From Cordylochernes scorpioides (lineage: Eukaryota; Arthropoda; Arachnida; Pseudoscorpiones; Chernetidae): DNA of 64,000 nt. This document shows, one piece after another, positions 34,220-44,084 of the stretch; the first letter of the stretch is position 1, and the number at the start of each line of letters is the position of its first letter. The stretch covers positions 18,723,791 through 18,787,790 of the forward strand of contig CP092880.1 in assembly GCA_030710605.1 (NCBI GenBank), written 5' to 3'. The notes beneath the pieces were generated by a model. That model was not told the DNA's origin and searched no databases. It saw only the letters and a list, made by a program, of their open reading frames with translations. A program made the translations under genes and the position numbers.

Positions 34220-34381
34220 CAGTAAAACCTCCCTTTAGCGGACACCTCTCCACAAAGGACAGTTTTCATTTCCAAAATATCATTTTTACTATTTAGCAAC
34301 TCACCGGTAAGAGGACACCTCTCACTAAAGGACACTTTGGCTCTGCAATTAGGTGTTGTCCTTTACAGGGAGGTTCTACTG
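34220..34381 (+). mobile_element. T family element in intron K-L
   Basis: CAGTAAAACCTCCCTTTAGC at the left end and AGGGAGGTTCTACTG at the right end, about 110 bases after exon K. The mirror copy is at 40214-40392. Confidence 0.7.
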
Positions 34382-34529
34382 TAGTTACCTCTTTTTTAAT
34401 AAAAATTCTATAAATAACATCAAAACCCAATGCCTGCAGGAAAAATCTATTGCTGCAAATGACTGGTACAGAGCAGGAGGGACAAGCACCGGTTCTGTCC
34501 TCCCAAGAGAACAACAGTCTTTGATTTCC

Positions 34530-34745
34530 AGACTTAAGTCTGGTCATCTGCAGACAATGACTTTCCAGAATGGTTGCAAGGTTTTCCCATTATGTACTAA
34601 GTGTCAACCTGCAACCCCAAAACACATTATTGACTGTATTGACTCATCCATTGATGAGCTCTACTCTTCCCCGGCAGACACCATCAACAAGCTTTACAAG
34701 CTTGATACCTTAATATGATTGAGTGGAGATAAGAAAGAAGAAGAC
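34530..34745 (+). pseudogene. LINE ORF C-terminus (PATPKHIIDCI type)
   Basis: The frame ISRLKSGHLQTMTFQNGCKV ... CTKCQPATPKHIIDCI ends KLYKLDTLI and stop, followed by an AAG-rich tail. The Cys-x2-Cys...His...Cys knuckle and the GH...F motif are typical of the end of arthropod LINE polymerases, and I recall very similar ends in spider proteins. A shorter copy lies at 17930-18095 (mirror about 56700-56860). Confidence 0.65.
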
Positions 34746-34946
34746 ATATTTTGGAACATTTGAAGTTAATATGAGGCACCATCTATATATAAGAAAGTAT
34801 TTAAGCACAAATGTTTCTTTTTCACCAGTAAAGACAGTAGAAAAGTTTGATTTGTGTGAAAAAGAAACATTCGTGCTTAAATACTAACATTTGTGGTGTT
34901 ATAAACAAAAAAGTGATTTTTAAAAATGGTTCTGTAATTGTGGCAG

Positions 34947-35123
34947 GTGCGAGTCATCGTCTCCGCCAGGCTGTTGGCAGAGTCCTGGCTCTACTGGGGT
35001 CAGCTCTGGAGGGTAGCGTGGAACTGGCGACGGTGCTGCGCAGGAACGAGGAGCTGTGTCAGCAGCTGCAGGAGGAGAGTGCAGCCAGTACTGCCCTTCA
35101 TTCAGAGCTCCTACTCACCCAAG
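34947..35123 (+). CDS. AKAP9-like: Exon L: SHRLRQAVGRVLALL coiled coil
   Basis: Acceptor TAATTGTGGCAG and donor GTATGG flank 177 bases, phase 1 on both sides. It encodes ASHRLRQAVGRVLALLGSAL through NEELCQQLQEESAASTAL to ELLLTQ. It matches the recalled AKAP9 pair SSRLQAAVEKLLEAI and ELRERLHEESRAREQL, the clearest C-ward anchor. The mirror exon has Met for Thr in ELATV. Confidence 0.8.
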
Positions 35124-35181
35124 GTATGGTGACGGACTCCACCTCTAGTCAGTAAACATCACACACACTTTGTCTCCACAG

Positions 35182-35352
35182 GCCAGGTCCGTAGTCTGGA
35201 GTCCCAGCTAGCCCAAGCCTGTGACCAGGCCCAGGAGTCCATTGAACACCTGAAGACCGCCCAGCGTCATCTCTCACGGGTGGAGATGGAGCGGCAAGCC
35301 CTGGCTGAAGACTTAGCTTCAGTCACTGGCGCCCTGCCTCCCAGGGAACAAG
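35182..35352 (+). CDS. AKAP9-like: Exon M: QVRSLESQLAQACDQAQ coiled coil
   Basis: This 171-base exon follows TGTCTCCACAG and precedes GTACTT, phase 1 both sides. It is uninterrupted heptad coil from QVRSLESQLAQACD to ALAEDLASVTGALPPREQ. The mirror exon reads TGS for TGA near the end. Only 58 intron bases separate it from exon L. Confidence 0.8.
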
Positions 35353-35417
35353 GTACTTCTACTTCCTTCCCTAGTGTCAATACCCAGGCCCAAATTATAA
35401 ACCAGCACTAAAGCAAT

Positions 35418-35590
35418 TCTTGTTGTTGTTGTTTCTTACCCCCTTGTGTAAAGATAACACAATTTCCATCAGTTTATGCTCCTCGAGCTGTTTTATGATA
35501 AGCAGCGGCCTCTCCCAAAGGTCCTGTTTAGTGTATCTAATGCAAGCCAAAATGTGTTCTGGAGATTCAGGTGCCAAGCTACATTTTAGT
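35418..35590 (-). pseudogene. LINE ORF C-terminus (PESPEHILACI type)
   Basis: On the minus strand PESPEHILACIRYTKQDLWE RPLLIIKQLEEHKLME precedes a short hairpin and a CAA-repeat tail. Other copies: 22547-22636 and 22817-22995 (minus), 23232-23385 (plus), with mirror copies in the right arm. 5'-truncated LINE ends. Confidence 0.65.
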
Positions 35591-36073
35591 GGTAAAAAAA
35601 ATACTATGTAACGGTTTCATCTAAAAAAGCAATAGGAAAGTGATAAAAAAAAAGCGAACAAAGAAAAATGAACAAACAAGGAAGAAAGAAAGGCAGGTAA
35701 TGGGTGGAGCTGGAATGGTGGTCGCACGTGATGTTTCACAGGTACATTAGGTCAGCTGACATCCCCCCAACCCACTGATAGATTGACAAGAAGGTATGGG
35801 ACAAGATCCTGGTGAACGCGAATTTGTGTTGGCCGTCGGTGATTTTATATTTAATCTTAGAAATCCAGGATGAAAATTAGTGTCTTTCAGGGTTGAAGCC
35901 TGGTAGGTAAGGATACAAATTCGTGTCCATCAGGTCCAAAGTGTTAAGAATGGTAAACAAAACACAAAGTCAGAAGATTGTTCAAAATTAAAAATTGTTC
36001 TGATTGAACCATCAATTCTTTTTTTTTCACATGAAAGAGAACTGTCCCCCAGATTTTAACCATGTCTGTACAG

Positions 36074-36273
36074 AGCTGGTGGAGGAGGCAGGCAGACTGC
36101 GGAGGGAAAAGGCTCGCCTAGCAGCCAGTCTCCAGGCGGACCTCAAGTCCCTACAGGAGAAGCTCCACTTACAGGACTCTCTTGTGGAACAACGGGACTC
36201 TGAGATTGCCAACCTTCAAGCCCAGCTGGATGCTCTTGACCGGAACCTGCAGGCAGAGCGGAGGTTCCTGGAG
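36074..36273 (+). CDS. AKAP9-like: Exon N: last exon before the gap
   Basis: This 200-base exon follows CCATGTCTGTACAG and ends before GTGAGA, entering in phase 1 and leaving in phase 0. It encodes LVEEAGRLRREKARLAASLQ to NLQAERRFLE, a coiled coil like the recalled AKAP9 segment before QEKNTELMDLRQQN. The next exon is not in this window: about 200 bases of paired intron follow, then unpaired sequence and the gap. Confidence 0.8.
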
Positions 36274-36474
36274 GTGAGAGTTGGTTCTTTTGTTTGTAGA
36301 CACTTTCATACTTGTCACTTTGATCCATTATTTTTGAGGGTTTTTCTTAAACTCAAACTTTGTTATAGCAACATCACACTTGGGACTGTTGTAATTATCA
36401 TATTTTTCCTCTACAATGTATGGGTGGGAGTCTCTTCACCCTGCGGTGGACAAACCTTGTTTCTTGACTATATA

Positions 36475-36652
36475 CAGTAGAACCTCCATGAAAGGACACT
36501 CATACTAGAGGACACCTCTCTACAAAGGACAGTTTTCATTTGAAAAATTACCATTCTTACAATTTACCAACTCTCCAGTAAGAGGACACCTCTCCCTAAA
36601 GGACACTTTGGCTCTGCAATTAGGTGTTGTCCTTTACAAGGAGGTTCTACTG
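36475..36652 (+). mobile_element. T family element at the end of the paired arm
   Basis: The last arm-paired base is next to this element and the other arm has no copy, so it is either private to the left arm or lost in the gap. TIRs CAGTAGAACCTCC and GGAGGTTCTACTG. Confidence 0.65.
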
Positions 36653-36765
36653 TATTCCTATTCTTCACTTATAGTGCCCCTGCCTTGCTATAGCAGATCA
36701 TCCTATTGGAAGTTTTCCCTCTCATTCCTCAATAAAATAATACAGTACTTCTAATTTTTTAGTTA

Positions 36766-37090
36766 CAGTGGACCCTCGGTTTACGAGCACCTTGGAGTAC
36801 GAGCAAAATTTTTAGAAAAATTTTACCTCGGATTACGAGTGAAATTTCGCATTACGAGCAACTCGTGATGGTTGCCCGTAATCGTGATGGATGAAAATTC
36901 ACTGGGATCCCTCCCTTCAGATCAGATTCGGGAAATATGTAAAATGTGGGAAACTGTGCAATTGTTCGTAGCAAGAAGAATTGCCCGAGTTTCAATTATT
37001 AAAAATAAGAAATTAGTTTCGCACTACGAGCGTTTTGGAGTACGAGCATGGCTCTGGAACGGATTATGCTCGCAAACCGAGGGTCCACTG
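36766..37090 (+). mobile_element. Tigger-like deletion derivative with transposase remnant
   Basis: 325 bp flanked by TA with matching ends CAGTGGACCCTCGGTTTACG and TTGCTCGTAATC-type inner repeats, closing GGGTCCACTG. Inside, GSLPSDQIREICKMWETVQL followed by FV resembles the C-terminal helix of Tigger/jerky transposases. It is a non-autonomous internal-deletion product that kept a slice of coding DNA. Confidence 0.7.
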
Positions 37091-37160
37091 TATATGTGTT
37101 GAAGATATAAAACTATATTGTGTGGAGAGAAGGTAACAAGAATCTAAATTGTACCTTATC

Positions 37161-37260
37161 NNNNNNNNNNNNNNNNNNNNNNNNNNNNNNNNNNNNNNNN
37201 NNNNNNNNNNNNNNNNNNNNNNNNNNNNNNNNNNNNNNNNNNNNNNNNNNNNNNNNNNNN
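37161..37260. other. Assembly gap of exactly 100 N
   Basis: A round-number run of N marks a scaffolding join of unknown true size. It lies at the centre of the inverted repeat. The left contig ends in AATTGTACCTTATC, close to the terminal tail of the P repeat family. The right contig begins with a small dyad, CGTCAGATTCTGACG. Confidence 0.97.
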
Positions 37261-37532
37261 GCGTCAGATTCTGACGTTTATTTTGACGGGAAAGGCGACC
37301 ATTGCTTCCATATTTCAATATATTTAACCTATTTTAATATATAGTCAAGAAACAAGGTTTGTCCACCGGTGTAAAGAGGCTCCCACCTATACATTGTAGA
37401 GAAAAAAATATGGTTTTGACAACAGTCCCAACTGTGATGTTGACATAACAAGGTTTGACTATGAAAATTCCTCTAAAATGGATCAAAGTGACAAGTGTGA
37501 AAATGTCTACAAACAAAAGAACCAACTCTCAC

Positions 37533-37732
37533 CTCCAGGAACCTCCGTTCTGCCTGCAGGTTCCGGTCAAGAGCATCCAGCTGGGCTTGGAGGTTGGCAA
37601 TCTCAGAGTCCCGTTGTTCCACCAGAGAGTCCTGTAAGTGGAGCTTCTCCTGTAGGGACTTGAGGTCCGCCTGGAGACTGGCTGCTAGGCGAGCCTTCTC
37701 CCTCCGCAGTCTGCCTGCCTCCTCCACCAGCT
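37533..37732 (-). CDS. AKAP9-like: Exon N, mirror copy, next to the gap
   Basis: 200 bases encode LVEEAGRLRREKARLAASLQ to RRFLE with donor GTGAGA. The following intron runs about 195 bases before pairing with the left arm ends, then about 77 unpaired bases reach the gap. Confidence 0.8.
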
Positions 37733-38071
37733 CTGTACAGACATGGTTAGAATCTGAGGGACAGTTCTCTTCCATGTGAAAAAAGAGAATTGATGGTTCA
37801 ATCAAAACATTTGTTAATTTTGAGCAATCTTTCTGACTTTGTGTTTTGTTTACCATTCTTAACACTTTGGACCCAATGGACATGGATTTTCATCCTTACC
37901 TACCAGGCTTCAACCCTGAAAGACACTAATTCACATCCCAGATTTCTAAAACTAAATATAAAATCACAGGCAGCAAACACGAATTCACCTCTACTGGGAT
38001 CTTGTCCCATACCTTCATGCCTATCTAAGTGGGTTGGGGGGATGTCAGCTGACCCAATGTACTTGTGAAAC

Positions 38072-38439
38072 AAACTCCGCCTTTGCTGGTCACAAGCCCG
38101 GATGAAAAAGGAGGAGGGGGAGAAGTAACAAGCTCACTAAAAAAACCTGGGCTCAGCCGGGCCGGCTGACAGTACCCTGTAAGGACTCCTAATCCAGGGA
38201 TACAGGATGAGCAGTGTCTGTACTCCATGTTAGGAGCAGCTGCACATGGCGTCTGTTCCTCATGTCAGAGGCGGCCATTTCTTTTGGAGCTAAGTCGGCC
38301 TGCCACTGAGTAGTGCTTCCAGTCTTAATTACAAAGGCAGACGCATTCTACTTCACCCAATCATGATGGTTGTCAAATCTCAAGCTTTACAAGCCTGACA
38401 CCCTAATATGATTGAGTGGAGATAAGAAAGAAGAAGAAG
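38072..38439 (+). repeat. AAG-tailed SINE (family G), right arm only
   Basis: 368 bp with an 11-bp duplication ACTTGTGAAAC (38061-38071 and 38440-38450) and an AAG-repeat tail. The left arm near 35735 has the empty target. The 3' 60 bases (AAGCTTTACAAGC ... GATTGAGTGGAGATAAGAAA) match the LINE fragment at 34640-34745. Confidence 0.8.
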
Positions 38440-38643
38440 ACTTGTGAAACATCAGGTGCAACCACCATTCCATCTCCCTCTATTACCTGCCTTTCTTTCT
38501 TCCTTGTTTGTTCATTTTCTTTGTTCGCACATCTTTTTTTATCACTTTCCTATTGTTTTTTTAAATGAAACCTTTACATAGTATTTTTTTACCACTAAGA
38601 TTTAGCTTGGCACCTGAATCTCCAGAACACATTTTGGCTTGCA

Positions 38644-38743
38644 TTCTTCTTCTTCTTCTTTCTTATCTCCACACTGGGTGCAGTAGAATGCGTCTACCTT
38701 TGTCATTAAGATTGGGAGCACTACTCAGTGGCAGGCCGATGGC
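38644..38743 (-). repeat. Family G SINE fragment inside a LINE end, right arm only
   Basis: A 5'-truncated minus-strand copy beginning with CTTCTTCTTC and CTTATCTCC, flanked by TGGCTTGCATT. The left arm has uninterrupted LINE sequence at the same place (about 35555). Confidence 0.65.
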
Positions 38744-38929
38744 TTGCATTAGATGCACTAAACAGAACCTTTGGGGAGGCTGCTTCTTATCATAAAACAG
38801 CTCGAGGAGCATAAACTGATGGAAATTGTGTTATCTTTACACAAGGGGATAAGAAACAACAAGAATTGCTTTAGTGCTGGTTTATAACTTGGGTCTGGTT
38901 ATTAACACTAGGGGAGGAGGTAGGAGTAC

Positions 38930-39100
38930 CTTGTTCCCTGGGAGGCAGGGAGCCAGTGACTGAAGCTAAGTCTTCAGCCAGAGCTTGCCGCTCCATCTCC
39001 ACCCGTGAGAGATGACGTTGGGCGGTCTTCAGGTGTTCAATGGACTCCTGGGCCTGGTCACAGGCCTGGGCCAACTGGGACTCCAGGCTACGGACCTGAC
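38930..39100 (-). CDS. AKAP9-like: Exon M, mirror copy
   Basis: 171 bases encode QVRSLESQLAQACDQAQ to SVTGSLPPREQ with the same phases. The acceptor is TGTCTCCATAG where the left copy has TGTCTCCACAG. Confidence 0.8.
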
Positions 39101-39158
39101 CTATGGAGACAAAGTGTGTGTGATGTTTACTGACTGGAAGAAGAGTTCATCACCATAC

Positions 39159-39335
39159 CCTGGGTGAGTAGGAGCTCTGAATGAAGGGCAGTACTGGCTG
39201 CACTCTCCTCCTGCAGCTGCTGGCACAACTCCTCGTTCCTGCGCAGCACCATCGCCAGCTCCACGCTACCCTCCAGTGCTGAGCCCAGTAGAGCCAGGAC
39301 TCTGCCCACAGCCTGGCGGAGACGATGACTCGCAC
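39159..39335 (-). CDS. AKAP9-like: Exon L, mirror copy
   Basis: 177 bases encode SHRLRQAVGRVLALL to ELLLTQ with ELAMV for ELATV. The intron upstream of it carries a private palindromic P element (39414-39703). Confidence 0.8.
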
Positions 39336-39413
39336 CTGCCACAGTTACAGAACCATTTTTAAAAATCACTTTTTTGTTTATAACACCACAAATGTTGGTA
39401 TTTAAGCACGAAT

Positions 39414-39703
39414 GATAAGACACAATTTGGATTATAGATTATAAACACAAGGTTTATTATTACCATGTTATTATTGCCATGTGAATTATCTTTAGACTTT
39501 GAGTTTACAAGAAAATAAGACCAAATCCAAATAAATAAATAGTGTGTGACTTTATGGTAACAGAGTTGTTACCATCTTCAGACAAAAGTGCTGAATAACA
39601 TTCAGTAAGTACATTCAGTACTTTTTTTCTGAAGATGGTAACAACTCTGTTACCGTAAAGTCACACACTATTTATTTATTGGATTTGGTCTTATTTTCTT
39701 GTG
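39414..39703 (+). mobile_element. P element, right arm only
   Basis: 290 bp with tail GATAAGACACAATTTGGATT, an unrelated 60-base stretch, then the palindrome. Flanked by TTTAAGCACGAAT (39401-39413) and TTTAAGCATGGAT (39704-39716). The left arm near 34870 has a single uninterrupted target, so this is an insertion with a ~13-bp duplication. Confidence 0.8.
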
Positions 39704-40501
39704 TTTAAGCATGGATTTTTCTTTTTCACACAAATCAAACTTCTACTGTCCTTACTGAGATGAAACATTTGTGCTTATATACTTTCATTTCTTATATATA
39801 TAAATGGTGCCTCGTGTTAACTTCAAATGTTACAAGACATGTAAGTGTGCCTGGTTCATGGTGCCATCATCAACAAAAGCTGCACCCCTCCTACACCCCA
39901 TTCCATGAGATCAGCTCTAAGAGCATTGACTCATAGAATTTGGGTAAACTTTGCAAAAGGGAATAAGAAAAAAAAAAAACAAATCAAGGTAATAAGACCC
40001 GGCTGATAGTACCCTATAAGAGCTCCAGGGATACAGGATGAGCAGCGTTTGTACTCCAAGTTAGGAGCGGCTGCACATGGTCTGTTCCTCGTGTAAGAGG
40101 CGGCCATTTCTTTTGGAGCTAAGTCGGCCTGCCACTAAGTAGTGCTCCCAGTCTTAATGACAAAGGCAGACGCTTTCTACTTCAGCCAGTCATGATGTTT
40201 GATCATTTAAATACAGTAGAACCACCCTGTAAAGGACAACACCTAATTGCAGAGCCAAAGTGTCCTTTAGGGAGAGGTGTCCTCTTACCAGTGAGTTGCT
40301 AAATAGTCAAAGATGGTAATTTTGCAAATGAAAACTGTTCTTTGTGGAGAGGTGTCCGCTAGCGGTGTGTCCGCTAAAGGGAGGTTTTACTGTACAAAAA
40401 AAAAGTAGCAGCATAGAACCCCAATCCATTTTAGTAATTAAGGAGAGCCACAAATCTAGAAGGTCAGTTTCCCACTACAGACAGAGGCCAGCCAGACTCA
40501 C

Positions 40502-40773
40502 CCAACACTACATCCTCCCCCACATCCATGTCTGGAGGAGGGAGTCCCAGCGAAGCAGTCCCGGTCACCAGATCCGGACCATCCTCAGTCAGCTCCAAAC
40601 TGTCTGGAAGGAGATCCTCCCTGGAACCCACTTCTTCCTCTGGTGGGTCCATTGGAGCTTCCAGTCCCAGCCGGTGTAGCTGGGCCTTGATCTCTGCCTC
40701 CATGTCCAGGAAAGTCTTCACCAGGTCTGATAGGACGTGGAGTAGACGGGAGTTGGTCTGTGCAGCTGCCTCC
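40502..40773 (-). CDS. AKAP9-like: Exon K, mirror copy with shifted micro-window
   Basis: 272 bases, total length equal to the left copy. Relative to the left it lacks one C in the run after GTGAC and has one extra G about 15 bases later, so DLVTRDCFAG becomes DLVTGTASLG before the frame rejoins at LPPPD. Confidence 0.8.
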
Positions 40774-43504
40774 CTGTCATGTACCCAGGGTTAGCTCCAA
40801 CACATGTCAAATCTCATGGAATGGGGTGTAGGGGTGCAGCTTTCTTTGATCATGGCACCATGAACCAGGCACACTTTGGTGAAAGTCTGACTTTGCCTGT
40901 AGTTTGAGGCCGTTCCTAACATGGAAGCAGATGCCTTTTCTGCCGACTCTAACATGAGTACAGACGCAGCTCCTCCGTATCCCTGGAGTGGGATCCTTGC
41001 TGAGGTCCATCAACTGGGTCAGTTAAAATCAGGATTTTTAAAAAGTCTTTCTCCTCTTCTAACAATGCTGCTGTTGGTCCGCGACTGCTTATTTGTCAGA
41101 GTTATTCTGCTTGTTTCACAGCTGGCCTTAATCATCATAAAACAGCTCGAGGAGCATGAACTCATGGAATTCGTGTAATCTTTACACAAGGGGATAAGAA
41201 ACAACAACAACAACATGTCAAATCTGTTAATTGGAACTGATGACTATCCTGAAGTATGTCTCAATTGATGAGAGTTGTAGTTTATTTATACATAGAGGAT
41301 CATTTAAATTGGTGGTTATATACACACAAAGCTTTATTCATGTCTTCTATTATTCTATCTATCAATTTGATGGGAAAATCTTCATTGATTAGTTCTTTTT
41401 TGATATTGTTAATTTCTATATTTATTTTAAATCTATCATTAATGAGTGTAAAAGTTCTATATATATATAAGAGCTTTTACTAATCCTACTTTTTGGCTGA
41501 AATGGTGTTGTGAGCTATAGCTCCAATAGGTTCCTGTATGTGTTGGTTTTTTGTATATAGAGGTTGTAATATTGTTATTGTATGATAAGTTCATGTCCAG
41601 GAAATTTATTGATTTGTTGTTATCTACTTCCATAGAGTAATTGATATCAGGACATAGGTTGTTGAAAGTATCCAATTAAGACCACCCGGTGATAAGGCAC
41701 AATTTGGATTATAGATTATAAACGATTGTATCGAGGTAAGTACAACAACTGTACAATTCTGTTATGAGTCTCCCAGTTCTATGGCATAGAAATATGGCTA
41801 AATCAACACAAGGTAATAAGACCAAATCCAAATAAATAAATATTGTGTGACATTTCGGTAACAGCGTTGTTACCATCTTTATCCCACACTGTTACCGAAA
41901 CGTCACACAATATTATTTATTTGGATTTAGTCTTATTACCTTGTGAAGACCACCAGTCTTATACAGATTCACCACAGGAAGAAAGGAAGCATAGATGGAA
42001 CTCCTTTACTTTCAGGCAGCGCAGCACCCAACATCAGGATGTTATAGATATACACATTATAATTATAATTATTAAATCTATAGATGTTTATCATTTTGTA
42101 ACTGTTGATAATTGCTGAACACATTTATTTACTTACTTAGTGCACATTGGTGAGAGTGAATTGTAAATAAACACTCATGGACAAAACTTGAGAAAGTGAA
42201 AAATCTTTGAAGTTACCGGTAATCTATTTTCTTAAGGAGACAGGGGCAATTTTGTTCACACTTGGTTATCTCGTATATCTTCAATAAAGATCACTGTATC
42301 AAATATCTTTCAAAGTTATGTCTGAATCCTGATATACATGCTAAAAGATACAACTTCCTTAAGTTTTGTCCATGAGTGTAGTACATGCTTAGGATTACAA
42401 ACAACAACACAAAGCAGGATTATAAGGTACAATTTGTATTATAGATTAGAATTACAAGGTGATAAGACTAAATCCAAATAAATAAATAGTGTGTGATGTT
42501 TCAGTAACAGCATTGTTACCATCATCAGACAAAAGAATAAATGAGAAAAAATATCACAGAATATTCTTAAATAGCACTAGTGCATACTAGTACACTTGAG
42601 TGCCTGGTGTGGCTGATCATAGTCCCATGATCAAGGAAAGATGCACCCCTACACCCCATTCCATGAAATCATGGACTCGTGGAATTTGTATAATCTTTAC
42701 ACAAGGAGATAAGAAACAACAATAACACTTGATAACAGTACTATTTAAGAGCATGCTAGGGGGTGGGTGTAAGGATGATCTAAACTGTTGGTTTTCGACC
42801 TCTATGACCCAGGTTCAATTCCTGCATTGAGCACTTTTTTCTGATTTAAAAAAAAAATGCTCCAATGGCCCCCGATTCTTGCAAAAGTACAACTCCACCA
42901 GCAAGTACAAGTAACCAAAAGGGGCTCTGGCATATTTGTAAAAGCAAAGTCGAACTGCTTTTCTCATGTGTAGACATTTGAAGCATTTACAGTAAAAGCA
43001 GTCACCTTCTTCTACCCACCATGATTATCATGGCCTGTACCACGTGTACTAGGGATAAGCAAAAAAAAAAAAAGAACATGCTGCGATATATTTTCTCATT
43101 TATTCTTTTTTTCTGATGATGGTAACAACTCTCTCACAGAAACATCATACACTATTACTTGAATCTGAATTTGGTCTTATTACCTTATAACACAATGTAG
43201 GGTTAAAAATCCAAACCAACAAAGATAGAAGGAATACCATTATCAGTCCATTATCAGCAGCAGCATCAGTGTTGTTAGAGAAGGAGGAAAGAATGCTATA
43301 CTATTACTTCAAAGCTTGTGATGGCAAAGAAAGAAAAGCAGCAGCTTGGGGGGGAGGAAAGGTTATCCAAAAAAACCCAATCAAAGAGGATTAATCAAGT
43401 GAAGAAGGAAGAAAGGATTGTAAAAAGAAAGGAGAAATAAAAATCATTAAGAGAGAAAAGGAGAAATAAAATATAAAATAAATAAAACAAAACAAAAAAC
43501 TTAC

Positions 43505-43549
43505 AGTTGCCATGATTGTATTTCATTTTGGGTCTCTGCGCTCCAGTCC
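43505..43549 (-). CDS. AKAP9-like: Exon J, mirror copy (micro-exon)
   Basis: 45 bases encode DWSAETQNEIQSWQ, with Ile where the left copy has Met, and the same splice borders and phases. Confidence 0.65.
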
Positions 43550-44084
43550 CTACAAAAGTTGGGATGGATGAGTCGTCAGTAGGTAAGAATACACAACCCA
43601 ATGAAGGGGGTTAAATAAACAAAAACAAACTTAAAATTAAAAAAAAAAACAGAATGTTATATTTAAAATAAAGGTTAAATAAATAATTTTTAAAAAATGA
43701 TTAAAAAATAGGGAAAGAGAAGGAATGTGAGATAATACAGAGATGCTTTTACCTTGAGAGATTTCCAAAGAAAAAAGAAGATTGAGTTCAACAGCTCTTG
43801 ATGGAGTAACTGCTGATGTAGCATTAACAGGTACATAGGGGAGATGTAGCAACACTTTGTGAATATAATTTGATTTTTGAAAATATTGTCTATTAATTTA
43901 ACAAGATAAAATGATATGGTACACAATTTGGATTATAGATTAGAACTACATGATAATATGATCCAATCTAAATAAATAAATAGTGTGTGATGGTAACAGC
44001 GTTGTTACCTAAATGTTACACACTATTTATTTTTTGGATTTGGACAAGAAACTTGCCATTGCAGGAGTACATCCTTTTTGATCA

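Larger units (their letters stand above)
6541..36273 (+). other. AKAP9-like: AKAP9/pericentrin-like gene, left copy (14 exons, incomplete)
   Basis: Fourteen exons with GT-AG borders can be chained. From exon F onward every junction keeps phase, and together they encode about 1650 residues of mostly coiled coil. From memory, the order of recognisable segments follows vertebrate AKAP9: a basic LAKFQKRK start (AKAP9 KLAQFRQRK), QILEFDKAVEQRDAII (LQEFEAAIKQRDGII), NSRLLHVLSDLVKT (NNRLLKILLEVVKT), SHRLRQAVGRVLALL (SSRLQAAVEKLLEAI) and ELCQQLQEESAASTAL (ELRERLHEESRAREQL). Family members anchor signalling proteins at centrosome and Golgi through a C-terminal PACT domain, which lies beyond the gap and is not seen. 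The initiator exon was not found. Pericentrin or fly Plp are alternative names for the same family. The family assignment is firm, orthology is not. Confidence 0.8.
6220..36474 (+). repeat. Left arm of giant inverted repeat
   Basis: The text from GATGGTTAAGCCGTTTTC near 6220 to TTCTTGACTATATA near 36474 is found in reverse complement in the right arm, including every host exon and most intronic repeats. Pairing is broken only by discrete insertions private to one arm and by minisatellite length. The pairing probably continues left of 6220, since the partner reaches the window edge. Confidence 0.9.

Noticed and set aside
37161-37260. Centre of a natural cruciform or palindrome
   Set aside because: The centre is unknown sequence, and unpaired stretches of about 690 and 77 bases flank the gap, so no symmetry point can be seen.
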